A stretch of DNA of 64,000 bases, taken from NCBI RefSeq assembly GCF_003054265.1, contig NZ_QBKT01000005.1:1-64000 (forward strand), written 5' to 3'. Under the pieces are notes generated by a model, which saw nothing but the letters and a program-made list of their open reading frames with translations, was not told the origin of the DNA and did no database searches. This stretch comes from Kordia periserrulae. GTDB taxonomy: Bacteria > Bacteroidota > Bacteroidia > Flavobacteriales > Flavobacteriaceae. A program made the translations under genes and the position numbers. Each line of letters begins with the position of its first letter. Position 1 is the first letter of the stretch. Positions 26,276-34,279 of the stretch are shown in pieces.

Positions 26276-26283
26276 TATATTTG
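26276..26283 (+). promoter_or_regulatory. -7 box upstream of the amino-acid dehydrogenase gene
   Basis: TATATTTG matches TAnnTTTG exactly. A TTTA at 26255-26258 is a possible -33 element with slightly short spacing. It would start RNA near 26290, only about 9 bases before the TTG start codon. Confidence 0.5.
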
Positions 26284-26298
26284 CGAGATTAGAAACTA

Positions 26299-27546
26299 TT
26301 GAATACCAAAAATAAACCTTTGAAAGAATTACTCAAGATATACGAAAACAAAGCACCTGAAATTGTTTTCAACTGGAAAGATCCAGAAACAGAAGCGGAA
26401 GGTTGGACTGTAATTAACTCGCTTCGCGGTGGTGCAGCCGGCGGCGGAACACGCATGCGCAAAGGACTGGATATGAATGAGGTACTTTCGCTTGCCAAAA
26501 CAATGGAAGTAAAATTTACCGTTTCCGGACCTGCCATTGGAGGTGCCAAATCAGGAATTAACTTCGACCCGCAAGATCCTCGCAAAAATGGCGTTTTAAA
26601 ACGCTGGTACAACGCAGTAGCTCCTTTGTTAAAAAGTTATTACGGAACAGGTGGTGATTTAAACGTTGACGAAATTCACGAAGTGATCCCAATTACAGAA
26701 GATAGCGGTGTTTGGCATCCGCAAGAAGGCGTTTTTAATGGACATTTTAAACCGACAGAAGCTGATAAAATCAACAGAATTGGTCAGTTGCGTTTAGGTG
26801 TTATCAAAGTTATTGAAAGTGCCGAATATTCCCCAGATGTTTCCCGAAAATATACGGTAGCCGATATGATTACAGGTTTTGGTGTTGCCGAAGCCGCACG
26901 TCATTTTTATGATATTTATGGCGGATCTATGGAAGGAAAACGTGCTGTTGTACAAGGCTTTGGAAATGTTGGCGCCGCTGCAGCATATTATTTATCGCAA
27001 ATGGGCGCAAAAATCGTCGGAATTATTGACAGAGTTGGTGGAATTATCAACGAAGACGGTTTCTCTCATGCAGAAATTAAAGCGTTGTTCCTCAAAAAAG
27101 ATGGAAACACACTCGTGGCAGACCATATGATTCCTTTTGAAGAAATGAATCAACGCGTATGGGAATTGTCAACCGAAATATTTGCACCATGTGCTGCTTC
27201 ACGTTTGGTGACGCAACAGCAAATTGATAAAATGATTGATACAGGACTGGAAGTTATTACCTGTGGTGCAAACGTACCTTTTGCAGATAAAGAAATCTTT
27301 TTTGGGCCAATTATGGAGCATACAGACCAAAAGGTGAGTCTTATTCCCGACTTTATTTCAAACTGTGGAATGGCAAGAGTATTTGCCTATTTTATGGAGC
27401 GTAGAGTTGCCATGACCGACGAAGCCATTTTTGAAGATACTTCCAAAATCATCAAAAAAGCGTTGCAAAACACATTCAAGCGAAATGCTTCAAAAGTAGA
27501 TGTGAGTAAAACCGCTTTCGAAATCGCATTAAAAGAATTAATCTAA
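26299..27546 (+). CDS. Glu/Leu/Phe/Val-type amino-acid dehydrogenase
   Basis: The 415-residue protein starts with TTG at 26299; an in-frame TAG at 26290 excludes an earlier start, and the next ATG would cut off the N-terminal domain. The ELFV dehydrogenase N-terminal domain shows GGAAGGGTRMRKG and the catalytic-Lys segment GPAIGGAKSGI. The Rossmann domain shows VVQGFGNVGAAAAYYL. It catalyses NAD(P)-linked reversible oxidative deamination of an amino acid. Whether the substrate is glutamate or a branched or aromatic amino acid cannot be settled. It is followed 23 bases later by nhaD. Confidence 0.9.
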   Translation: MNTKNKPLKELLKIYENKAPEIVFNWKDPETEAEGWTVINSLRGGAAGGGTRMRKGLDMNEVLSLAKTMEVKFTVSGPAIGGAKSGINFDPQDPRKNGVLKRWYNAVAPLLKSYYGTGGDLNVDEIHEVIPITEDSGVWHPQEGVFNGHFKPTEADKINRIGQLRLGVIKVIESAEYSPDVSRKYTVADMITGFGVAEAARHFYDIYGGSMEGKRAVVQGFGNVGAAAAYYLSQMGAKIVGIIDRVGGIINEDGFSHAEIKALFLKKDGNTLVADHMIPFEEMNQRVWELSTEIFAPCAASRLVTQQQIDKMIDTGLEVITCGANVPFADKEIFFGPIMEHTDQKVSLIPDFISNCGMARVFAYFMERRVAMTDEAIFEDTSKIIKKALQNTFKRNASKVDVSKTAFEIALKELI

Positions 27547-27569
27547 GTAGAAAACTATAAAAAACACAA

Positions 27570-28991
27570 ATGGAATCAGCAATAATAGCCGTATTTGTCT
27601 TAGGATATTTAGCCATAACCTTAGAACACAATTTAAAAATTGACAAGCTTATCCCTGCATTGGCCATGATGGCAATATGTTGGGCATTTATCGCTTTTGG
27701 AATAGAAGATTTTCAAAACTGGTTTGACTCTGGCGCACACGAACTTGTGGGTGGAGAAGGTGGTTTTGGAGCCATGACAGATGTCGATGCTAAGATGCAT
27801 CTGATGGAAGAAGGTTTATTGCATCACCTAGGGAAAACAGCTGAAATATTAGTATTCTTGCTAGGTGCGATGACCATTGTGGAAATTATCGACTATTTCA
27901 ATGGTTTTGCCACTATAAAAAGTTTCATCAAAACGCGTAGCAAAAAGCGTGTATTGTGGATTTTTGCATTTTTAGCATTCATTTTATCCGCTATTATTGA
28001 TAACCTTACAGCTACGATTGTATTGATTTCTATTTTGCAAAAAATTATTTCTGACAGAAATATTCGTATTTGGTACGCTGGTTTAATTATCATTGCTGCA
28101 AATGCAGGTGGAGCGTGGTCTCCAATTGGTGATGTAACTACAACCATGTTGTGGATTGGTGATAAAGTATCTACTGGAAAGCTGTTTGGATATTTATTCT
28201 TACCATCATTTTTATGTATGGTTGTGCCAACGTTCATTGCGTCTTTCTTAAAACCATTTCAAGGAAATTTACCGCAAGAAGAAGGTGCAGAAGATGAGAA
28301 ACAACACCGTTTTGGACCAACCATGTTATACTTAGGATTGTCTGCAATTGTATTTGTGCCAGTTTTTAAAGTAGTAACACATTTACCACCATATGTAGGT
28401 ATGATGTTATCACTATCTGTCGTAGCGATTTTTGCTGAAATTTACAGTAACTCGAAATTTAGTATGGCTTCTGTAGGAGCAAATGAAGGACATCACATGC
28501 AAGATGTAGCACCAGGACATCACAGTCCCGTACACCATTCCTTGTCAAAAATTGAATTGCCAAGTATCTTATTTTTCTTAGGAATATTAATGGCAGTTGC
28601 TGCGTTAGAATCTTTAGGATTGCTGTACGGATTTGCAGGATGGTTAGAAACCGCAACCCCACAATTGGGAACTGAAATGCACGAAGGTGGCGTTTCCGAT
28701 TTAGTAGTAATGGCGTTAGGATTGGGTTCAGCAGTTATAGATAACGTACCGTTAGTAGCAGCGAGTTTGGGAATGTTTACGCAGCCATTAGACCATGAAT
28801 TATGGCATTTTATAGCGTTTGCAGCAGGAACAGGAGGAAGTATGTTAATCATTGGTTCAGCAGCAGGAGTTGTAGCCATGGGAATGGAAAAAATAGATTT
28901 CTTCTGGTACCTCAAAAAAATATCATGGTTGGCTTTGATTGGATTTATAGTCGGATCGGGAGTTTTCATGATTATGCGAACCTTGTTTTAA
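27570..28991 (+). CDS. nhaD: NhaD-type Na+/H+ antiporter
   Basis: The 473-residue membrane protein has about 12 hydrophobic helices. It shows the ion-transporter-superfamily features of NhaD: SAIIDNLTATIVLISIL, IIAANAGGAWSPIGDVTTTM, and the second repeat with GSAVIDNVPLVAASLGMF and FAAGTGGSMLIIGSAAG. A soluble loop rich in His (EGHHMQDVAPGHHSPVHH, about 309-327) is unusual and might sense pH or bind metal. It exports Na+ in exchange for H+ at the inner membrane, sensible for a marine organism. Confidence 0.93.
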   Translation: MESAIIAVFVLGYLAITLEHNLKIDKLIPALAMMAICWAFIAFGIEDFQNWFDSGAHELVGGEGGFGAMTDVDAKMHLMEEGLLHHLGKTAEILVFLLGAMTIVEIIDYFNGFATIKSFIKTRSKKRVLWIFAFLAFILSAIIDNLTATIVLISILQKIISDRNIRIWYAGLIIIAANAGGAWSPIGDVTTTMLWIGDKVSTGKLFGYLFLPSFLCMVVPTFIASFLKPFQGNLPQEEGAEDEKQHRFGPTMLYLGLSAIVFVPVFKVVTHLPPYVGMMLSLSVVAIFAEIYSNSKFSMASVGANEGHHMQDVAPGHHSPVHHSLSKIELPSILFFLGILMAVAALESLGLLYGFAGWLETATPQLGTEMHEGGVSDLVVMALGLGSAVIDNVPLVAASLGMFTQPLDHELWHFIAFAAGTGGSMLIIGSAAGVVAMGMEKIDFFWYLKKISWLALIGFIVGSGVFMIMRTLF

Positions 28992-29055
28992 GTAGTTCAT
29001 ACACATACTTAATTAGAAAAAATACCGTTATTATAGTCTAAATCAAAAAACACCT

Positions 29056-29742
29056 ATGTTATTATTTCAAACACCTACTGATTCTGTTGAAAATCCTGAA
29101 GTACAAGAAAAAACACTCTCTATCTACCAATTAATTGTAGACGGCGGTTTAGGAAGTATCATTATCATCAGTATTTTATTAGTGCTTTTAGCGGTCGCGC
29201 TATACATCTATTTTGAACGTATATTCGCGATTAAAGCAGCGTCAAAAATTGATAAAAACTTCATGAATCAAATTCGTGACAATGTCTCTGCGGGAAAACT
29301 AGAAGCAGCTAAAATACTCTGTGCACAAACAGATTCTCCTGTGGCGCGATTAACCGAAAAAGGAATCGCTCGTATCGGCAAACCGCTAGAAGATATCAAC
29401 AAAGCTATTGAAAACGCAGGAACGCTAGAAGTATATAAACTTGAAAAAAATGTCAGTATTCTAGCAACAGTTGCAGGAGCGGCACCAATGATTGGTTTCT
29501 TAGGAACGGTAATCGGAATGATTATCGCTTTTGGCGAAATGGCAAATAGCGGCGGACAAGCGGAAATGGGTGCACTCGCAGGCGGAATTTACACTGCGAT
29601 GACAACTACCGTAGCAGGACTTATTGTGGGAATTATTGCGTATATTGGATACAATCACTTAGTAGTGAAAACGGATAAGGTAGTACACCAAATGGAGGCA
29701 AATGCCGTAGATTTCTTGGATTTATTGAACGAACCTGTATAA
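29056..29742 (+). CDS. exbB: MotA/TolQ/ExbB proton channel protein
   Basis: The 228-residue protein has three membrane helices (about 32-53, 135-157 and 178-200) and a large cytoplasmic loop between the first two. The conserved helix-2 motif LATVAGAAPMIGFLGTVIGM is present, with GGIYTAMTTTVAGL in helix 3. ExbB forms the pentameric stator around ExbD and uses the proton gradient to energise TonB. It is the first gene of the exbB-exbD-exbD-like-tonB operon, 10 bases before exbD. Confidence 0.95.
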   Translation: MLLFQTPTDSVENPEVQEKTLSIYQLIVDGGLGSIIIISILLVLLAVALYIYFERIFAIKAASKIDKNFMNQIRDNVSAGKLEAAKILCAQTDSPVARLTEKGIARIGKPLEDINKAIENAGTLEVYKLEKNVSILATVAGAAPMIGFLGTVIGMIIAFGEMANSGGQAEMGALAGGIYTAMTTTVAGLIVGIIAYIGYNHLVVKTDKVVHQMEANAVDFLDLLNEPV

Positions 29743-29752
29743 TCTGAAGTGT

Positions 29753-30139
29753 ATGAAGTTACGAGGTAGAAACAAGGTAAGTCCAGAATTTAGCATGTCG
29801 TCTATGACAGACATCGTTTTCTTACTGTTGATATTTTTTATGTTGACATCCAATTCGCCAAATGCACTCGATATACTATTGCCCAAAGCAAAAGGAAAAT
29901 CAACCAATGTGCAAAACGTATCAATAAGTATCAAGAAAAATTTAGAAATTTATATTGATGCAAGCCGTGTACGCGAAGGACAAATAGAAGCACAATTAAG
30001 AGCAAAATTGGCTGGACAAGAGGAACCAACCATTATTCTAAGAGCGGAAGAAGGTGTTCCTATTGAAAAAGCAGTAAACATCATGGATATTGCTAACAGG
30101 AATAAATATAAAGTCATTTTGGCAGTACGGCCGCGATAA
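29753..30139 (+). CDS. exbD: ExbD/TolR biopolymer transporter
   Basis: In this 128-residue protein a single N-terminal helix carries the conserved proton-conducting Asp in SMTDIVFLLLIFFM. The periplasmic domain has ILLPKAKGK and ends VILAVRPR. It partners with the upstream ExbB. The stop codon overlaps the next ATG by one base (TAATG), so translation is coupled to the second ExbD-like gene. Confidence 0.95.
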   Translation: MKLRGRNKVSPEFSMSSMTDIVFLLLIFFMLTSNSPNALDILLPKAKGKSTNVQNVSISIKKNLEIYIDASRVREGQIEAQLRAKLAGQEEPTIILRAEEGVPIEKAVNIMDIANRNKYKVILAVRPR

Positions 30140-30513
30140 TGAGTTTGCTTGAAACGCGGAATAAAAAGTTCAATCTGCCTGTTGTTTTTATTGTAGGTGT
30201 AATTTTTTTAATAGGACTGGCATTTTTTGCGAATTATATTGAAAATATATCGCCAAGTGAAGCAGTCACAGAAGTAGAAAAAGAAAAAATAATACACATT
30301 ACAGTTGATAAAAATGCAACGATTTTTCTTGATGGAACGAAAATTGATACAATTCAACTAGAAAAAGAATTAAAAATACAATTTGACGGTCATGCAAATC
30401 CAGTCATTCAGTTAGAAACTCAACAAAAAGTTTCTTCTGAAAAAATCATAAAGATTATGGGTATTGCAACGAAAAACAACTATAAAATCATCCTCGAAGC
30501 AGTTTCAAACTAA
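30139..30513 (+). CDS. ExbD-like protein lacking the helix Asp
   Basis: The 124-residue protein has one N-terminal helix (about 13-32, LPVVFIVGVIFLIGLAFFA), then an ExbD-type periplasmic domain (IHITVDKNATIFLDGTKI, IIKIMGIATKNNYKIILEA). The layout matches the preceding ExbD, but the helix has no acidic residue. The Asp needed for proton transfer in ExbD is therefore missing. It may be a regulatory or structural subunit. It sits between exbD and tonB and is translationally coupled to exbD. Confidence 0.85.
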   Translation: MSLLETRNKKFNLPVVFIVGVIFLIGLAFFANYIENISPSEAVTEVEKEKIIHITVDKNATIFLDGTKIDTIQLEKELKIQFDGHANPVIQLETQQKVSSEKIIKIMGIATKNNYKIILEAVSN

Positions 30514-30520
30514 ACGCGTT

Positions 30521-31411
30521 ATGTCAATATTCAACACAGAACATAAAAGAAAATCAGCAACCATCACGACTATTTTAATGGCGTTTTTGTTGTTTATATT
30601 ATTTGTATTTGGGATGAAATACTTAGATCCGCCACCAGAAAGTGGCATCGCAGTCAATTTCGGAACTAGCAATACAGGAAGCGGAGAAGTGGAAACGCAA
30701 AAAAATCCAAAACCTGTCACCTCTCAAAAGCAAGAAGTAGTAGAAGAAAAAGTTGAAGAAACGCAACCTGAAGAACAAACACAGCCAGATACATCTGCCT
30801 CTGAAGAAGTCGTGACGCAAGACTCGGAAGAAACCATTGCGATGAAAAAGGCTGAAGAGGAAAAAAAGCGCAAAGCAGACGAAGACGCAAAAGCCAAAGC
30901 AGAAGCGGACCGAATTGCAAAAGCAAAAGCGGAAGCCGAAGCCAAACGTAAAGCAGAAGAAGCGAAAAAGAAAGCAGATATTGATGCATTATTTAAAGAT
31001 GCTAACGGCAACGGAACCGATGATGATGGTAAAGGAGAAGGTCCGGACGATGGTCCTGGTAACAAAGGAAACCCGAATGGTGATCCGTATGCGGCGAGTT
31101 ACTATGGAGAACCAGGTTCTGGTACAGGAGGAACTGGTGGTTATGGTTTAAATGGAAGAAGTAAGCTATCTGGTGGAGAAGTAGATAAGCAAGATTGTAA
31201 TGAAGCAGGTCGCGTAGTAGTGCAAATTAGAGTAAATCGTGAAGGAAAAGTGGTAGAAGCGATTGCGGGAGCAAAAGGAACTACAAACAATGCAGAATGC
31301 CTCTTAAAGCCTGCTGAGCGTGCTGCTTATAAATACAGTTGGAATAAAGATAGCAAAGCGCCAACTACACAAATTGGATTTATTGTGATAAACTTTAAAT
31401 TGGGACAATAA
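30521..31411 (+). CDS. tonB: TonB-family energy transducer
   Basis: The ATG at 30521 gives MSIFNTEHKRKSATIT and a single membrane helix (about 14-34, ILMAFLLFILFVFGM); the upstream in-frame ATG at 30464 lies inside the preceding gene. A long charged linker (about 55-165) is rich in Glu, Lys and Ala. A Gly-rich stretch follows, then the TonB C-terminal domain (about 210-297) with GRVVVQIRVNREGKVVEA and ending FIVINFKLGQ. TonB carries the ExbBD-derived force to outer-membrane transporters. It is the last gene of the operon, 13 bases before folC. Confidence 0.92.
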   Translation: MSIFNTEHKRKSATITTILMAFLLFILFVFGMKYLDPPPESGIAVNFGTSNTGSGEVETQKNPKPVTSQKQEVVEEKVEETQPEEQTQPDTSASEEVVTQDSEETIAMKKAEEEKKRKADEDAKAKAEADRIAKAKAEAEAKRKAEEAKKKADIDALFKDANGNGTDDDGKGEGPDDGPGNKGNPNGDPYAASYYGEPGSGTGGTGGYGLNGRSKLSGGEVDKQDCNEAGRVVVQIRVNREGKVVEAIAGAKGTTNNAECLLKPAERAAYKYSWNKDSKAPTTQIGFIVINFKLGQ

Positions 31412-31424
31412 ACGGTTTCTTCGC

Positions 31425-32645
31425 ATGACACGTCAAGAAGCTTTAGCATGGTTAGAAGCGCAATACCAAGCTTCGTATCAACAAAAAGGTGCCTCGTCAA
31501 AAAGTAAGGCTTGGGATTTAACAAACATGACCAAGTTTGCACTGCATTTAGGAAATCCACACGAAAAATTTAAAAGTGTACATGTTGCTGGCACGAACGG
31601 AAAAGGTTCTACCAGTCACATGATAGCTTCTATATTACAAGAAGCGGGTTGTAAAGTCGGACTCTTCACTTCACCACATTTAAAAGATTTTAAAGAACGA
31701 ATTCATGTCAATGATCACATGATTGCTAAGGATGCTACTATTGCATTTGTAAAGCAATACAAAGAAATAGTGGACAAACTCCAACTTTCTTTTTTTGAAC
31801 TGACAGTCGGAATGGCGTTTTATCATTTCGCACTGCAAAACGTAGATATTGCTGTTGTAGAAGTCGGTCTTGGCGGACGTTTGGATGCTACAAATATCAT
31901 CACGCCGGAAGTATCTGTTATTACTAACATCGGATTGGATCATGTGAAAATTTTGGGTGATACCTTGTCCAAAATCGCAGCAGAAAAAGCGGGTATCATC
32001 AAGGAAAATATTCCTGTAGTTGTTGGGGAGTTTCACGAAGAAACATTTCCAGTTTTTAAAGAAAAAGCACAACAGGTCAATTCTAAACTATATCTCGCCG
32101 AAAAAACCATCCAAAAAAAGTATCAAACAGATTTGTTAGGCGATTACCAGCAGAAAAACTACAAATCGGCAGTACAAGCTGTTCAATTACTAAACGGCTT
32201 TCAAATTACAGAAATACACATTCAAAACGGATTGGCAAAAGTGGTTTCGAATACCAATTTGCAAGGTAGATGGCAAATTCTGTCTACAACTCCAAAAACG
32301 ATTTGCGATACCGCGCACAACAAAGAAGGATTGGAATTGAACATGCAACAATTGCAAAAAGAATCTTTCGAAACGCTACATATCGTGTTTGGTGTGGTGA
32401 ATGATAAAAATCTCTCAGAAATCTTTTCAATACTGCCAAAAGATGCTATTTATTACTTTTGCAATCCGCAACTAAACAGAGCTTTGCCAGCGCACGAATT
32501 ACAAGAAGTAGCAGCAACATATCATCGAATTGGGAATGTATATAATTCAGTGTCAGAAGCGTATAGTGCGGCAAAAAAACACGCAACGCACGCCGATGGT
32601 ATCTATATTGGCGGAAGCAACTTTGTCGTGGCAGAAATACTTTAA
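31425..32645 (+). CDS. folC: Folylpolyglutamate / dihydrofolate synthase
   Basis: The 406-residue protein carries the Mur-ligase-family ATP loop VAGTNGKGSTSHMIASIL, GLFTSPHLKDFKERI and EVGLGGRLDATNI. VVGEFHEETF and the C-terminal domain with TICDTAHNKEGLELNM follow. It adds glutamate to dihydropteroate and to folates. Length is normal. It follows tonB closely but is functionally separate. Confidence 0.95.
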   Translation: MTRQEALAWLEAQYQASYQQKGASSKSKAWDLTNMTKFALHLGNPHEKFKSVHVAGTNGKGSTSHMIASILQEAGCKVGLFTSPHLKDFKERIHVNDHMIAKDATIAFVKQYKEIVDKLQLSFFELTVGMAFYHFALQNVDIAVVEVGLGGRLDATNIITPEVSVITNIGLDHVKILGDTLSKIAAEKAGIIKENIPVVVGEFHEETFPVFKEKAQQVNSKLYLAEKTIQKKYQTDLLGDYQQKNYKSAVQAVQLLNGFQITEIHIQNGLAKVVSNTNLQGRWQILSTTPKTICDTAHNKEGLELNMQQLQKESFETLHIVFGVVNDKNLSEIFSILPKDAIYYFCNPQLNRALPAHELQEVAATYHRIGNVYNSVSEAYSAAKKHATHADGIYIGGSNFVVAEIL

Positions 32646-32662
32646 AATTTTTAGGTTTAAAT

Positions 32663-32693
32663 TTTGTCAGGTATAAAATCTATTCTATATTTG
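32663..32693 (+). promoter_or_regulatory. Promoter of the tRNA-Val pair
   Basis: TTTG (32663-32666), a 19-base spacer and TATATTTG (32686-32693) match the Bacteroidetes -33/-7 consensus in full. The expected start is near 32700, about 13 bases before the first tRNA. Confidence 0.8.
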
Positions 32694-32712
32694 CATCCGC
32701 AATACGCAATAA

Positions 32713-32787
32713 GGGCGATTAGCTCAGCTGGTTCAGAGCACCTGCCTTACAAGCAGGGGGTCACTGGTTCGAATCCAGTATCGCCCA
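32713..32787 (+). tRNA. tRNA-Val (UAC), copy 1
   Basis: The 75-base cloverleaf has acceptor GGGCGAU paired with AUCGCCC, a D-arm AGCUCAG..GAGC, anticodon loop CUUACAA (anticodon UAC) and TPsiC loop GGUUCGAAUCC. The CCA end is not encoded. Confidence 0.95.
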
Positions 32788-32812
32788 CTCTTATTGAAAT
32801 AAAATGAATTAC

Positions 32813-32887
32813 GGGTGATTAGCTCAGCTGGTTCAGAGCACCTGCCTTACAAGCAGGGGGTCACTGGTTCGAATCCAGTATTACCCA
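32813..32887 (+). tRNA. tRNA-Val (UAC), copy 2
   Basis: It is identical to copy 1 except in the acceptor stem (GGGUGAU with AUUACCC), where paired changes keep the stem (one U-A, one G-U). Only 25 bases separate the copies, so they are a tandem duplication on one transcript. Confidence 0.95.
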
Positions 32888-32888
32888 C

Positions 32889-32920
32889 AAAAAAAGCTTC
32901 TATTTTTAGAAGCTTTTTTT
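32889..32920. terminator. Bidirectional terminator between the tRNAs and murF
   Basis: A 14-bp stem with an A-run on the left arm and a T-run on the right serves both the tRNA transcript (+) and the convergent murF (-). Confidence 0.85.
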
Positions 32921-32923
32921 AGT

Positions 32924-34195
32924 TTATAGCAAATCTAAAATTCGTTCCAACGCCATTCCGCGCGAGCCTTTAATTAATAATGTACTGTTTTTTATAGTTG
33001 GAAATTGATTTTTGAGCGATTCAAACGACGTGTGAATGTATACGTTTTTATGATTGTTTTTGGTATTGCCAAAATTTTCTCCCACCAAGTAAATCGTGTC
33101 AATATCTAACGAAGCTGCATAATCACTAATAAATTGATGTTCTTCTGCGGCACTTTTTCCCAACTCAAACATGTCGCCTAAAAAAGCAATTTTAGAACGG
33201 TCGCTGAGGTTTGAAAAATTATCCAATGCAGCTTTCATGCTCGTAGGATTGGCATTGTAAGCGTCTAGAATGATTTTGTTGGAATGTTTCTCTATAATTT
33301 GTGAGCGATTGTTTGCAGGAACGTATGCTTCTACAGCATCTTTAATATCCGAGAGCGGAACATTAAAATATGTTCCCATAGCAATGGCAGCAGCGATGTT
33401 TGAAAAGTTATAAGAGCCAATCAGTTGACTTTGAATTTCTACATTTTTTACTGTTGCTTTTACCATCGGATTTGCGCTTACAAACTGAATGGTAAGTTCG
33501 TCTGTGGTGGAACTTCCAAAAGTGAAATGGCGTACATTTTGAGTTCTTTCTACTTGTTTCGAATCATCGCCATTGACAAAAATAAATTTATCATTGGCTT
33601 TTAAATAATCGTACAGTTCGCTTTTTCCTTTAATAACGCCCTCCACGCCACCAAAACCTTCCAAATGCGCTTTTCCAAAGTTTGTGATATATCCGTAATC
33701 TGGTTCGGCAATACTACTTAAAAAGGCAATTTCTTTTTGGTGATTAGCGCCCATTTCTACGATGCCGATTTCGGTAGTTGAGTCCATAGAAAGCAAGGTA
33801 AGCGGTACGCCAATATGATTGTTTAAATTGCCTTTGGTAGCGGTGGTTTTGTATTTTTTAGAAATAACGGCATGTATCAATTCTTTGGTAGTTGTTTTTC
33901 CGTTGCTTCCCGTCAAGGATATAATTGGAATATTAAGTTGTTTTCTATGATAACTGGCAAGTTGCTGTAGTGTTTCTAATACGTTTTCAACCAATATAGT
34001 ATATTCTGAGTCGTGATATTCTTTTTCGTCAATAACAGCGTACGCAGCACCTTTTTCTAATGCATCTTTCGCATACGCGTTTCCATTAAAGTTTTCACCT
34101 TTTAACGCAAAGAAAATAGAGTTGGGGATAATGTTTCTAGAATCTGTAGAAACTATCGGATATTTTTGAAATTTAGCATATAACTCTTGAATCAT
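32924..34195 (-). CDS. murF: UDP-MurNAc-tripeptide--D-Ala-D-Ala ligase
   Basis: The 423-residue protein has the Mur ligase N-terminal domain (VSTDSRNIIPNSIFFALKG), ATP loop ISLTGSNGKTTTKELI, metal and substrate motifs VEMGANHQKEIAFL and YITNFGKAHLEGFGG, and the C-terminal IILDAYNANPTSMKAAL. It adds D-Ala-D-Ala to the UDP-MurNAc tripeptide in the cytoplasm, the last cytoplasmic peptide step. It lies 84 bases downstream of gldJ, with a terminator between. Confidence 0.96.
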   Translation of the reverse strand: MIQELYAKFQKYPIVSTDSRNIIPNSIFFALKGENFNGNAYAKDALEKGAAYAVIDEKEYHDSEYTILVENVLETLQQLASYHRKQLNIPIISLTGSNGKTTTKELIHAVISKKYKTTATKGNLNNHIGVPLTLLSMDSTTEIGIVEMGANHQKEIAFLSSIAEPDYGYITNFGKAHLEGFGGVEGVIKGKSELYDYLKANDKFIFVNGDDSKQVERTQNVRHFTFGSSTTDELTIQFVSANPMVKATVKNVEIQSQLIGSYNFSNIAAAIAMGTYFNVPLSDIKDAVEAYVPANNRSQIIEKHSNKIILDAYNANPTSMKAALDNFSNLSDRSKIAFLGDMFELGKSAAEEHQFISDYAASLDIDTIYLVGENFGNTKNNHKNVYIHTSFESLKNQFPTIKNSTLLIKGSRGMALERILDLL

Positions 34196-34221
34196 CGGTA
34201 CTTTTTTAGCTTACAAATTTA

Positions 34222-34252
34222 GACAAAAAAAAGCCCTGATAGGTCAGGGCTT
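34222..34252 (-). terminator. Terminator of gldJ
   Basis: A 9-bp stem (34231-34239 with 34244-34252) with a 4-base loop is followed on the minus strand by a T-run (A-run 34225-34232). It lies between the end of gldJ and the start of murF. Confidence 0.85.
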
Positions 34253-34279
34253 CATATTTTATGTAGTAAGTCGATATTA

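Noticed and set aside
30623-31065. Leu- or Ser-rich minus-strand frames opposite tonB
   Set aside because: They are antisense readings of the Glu/Lys/Ala-rich linker of TonB.
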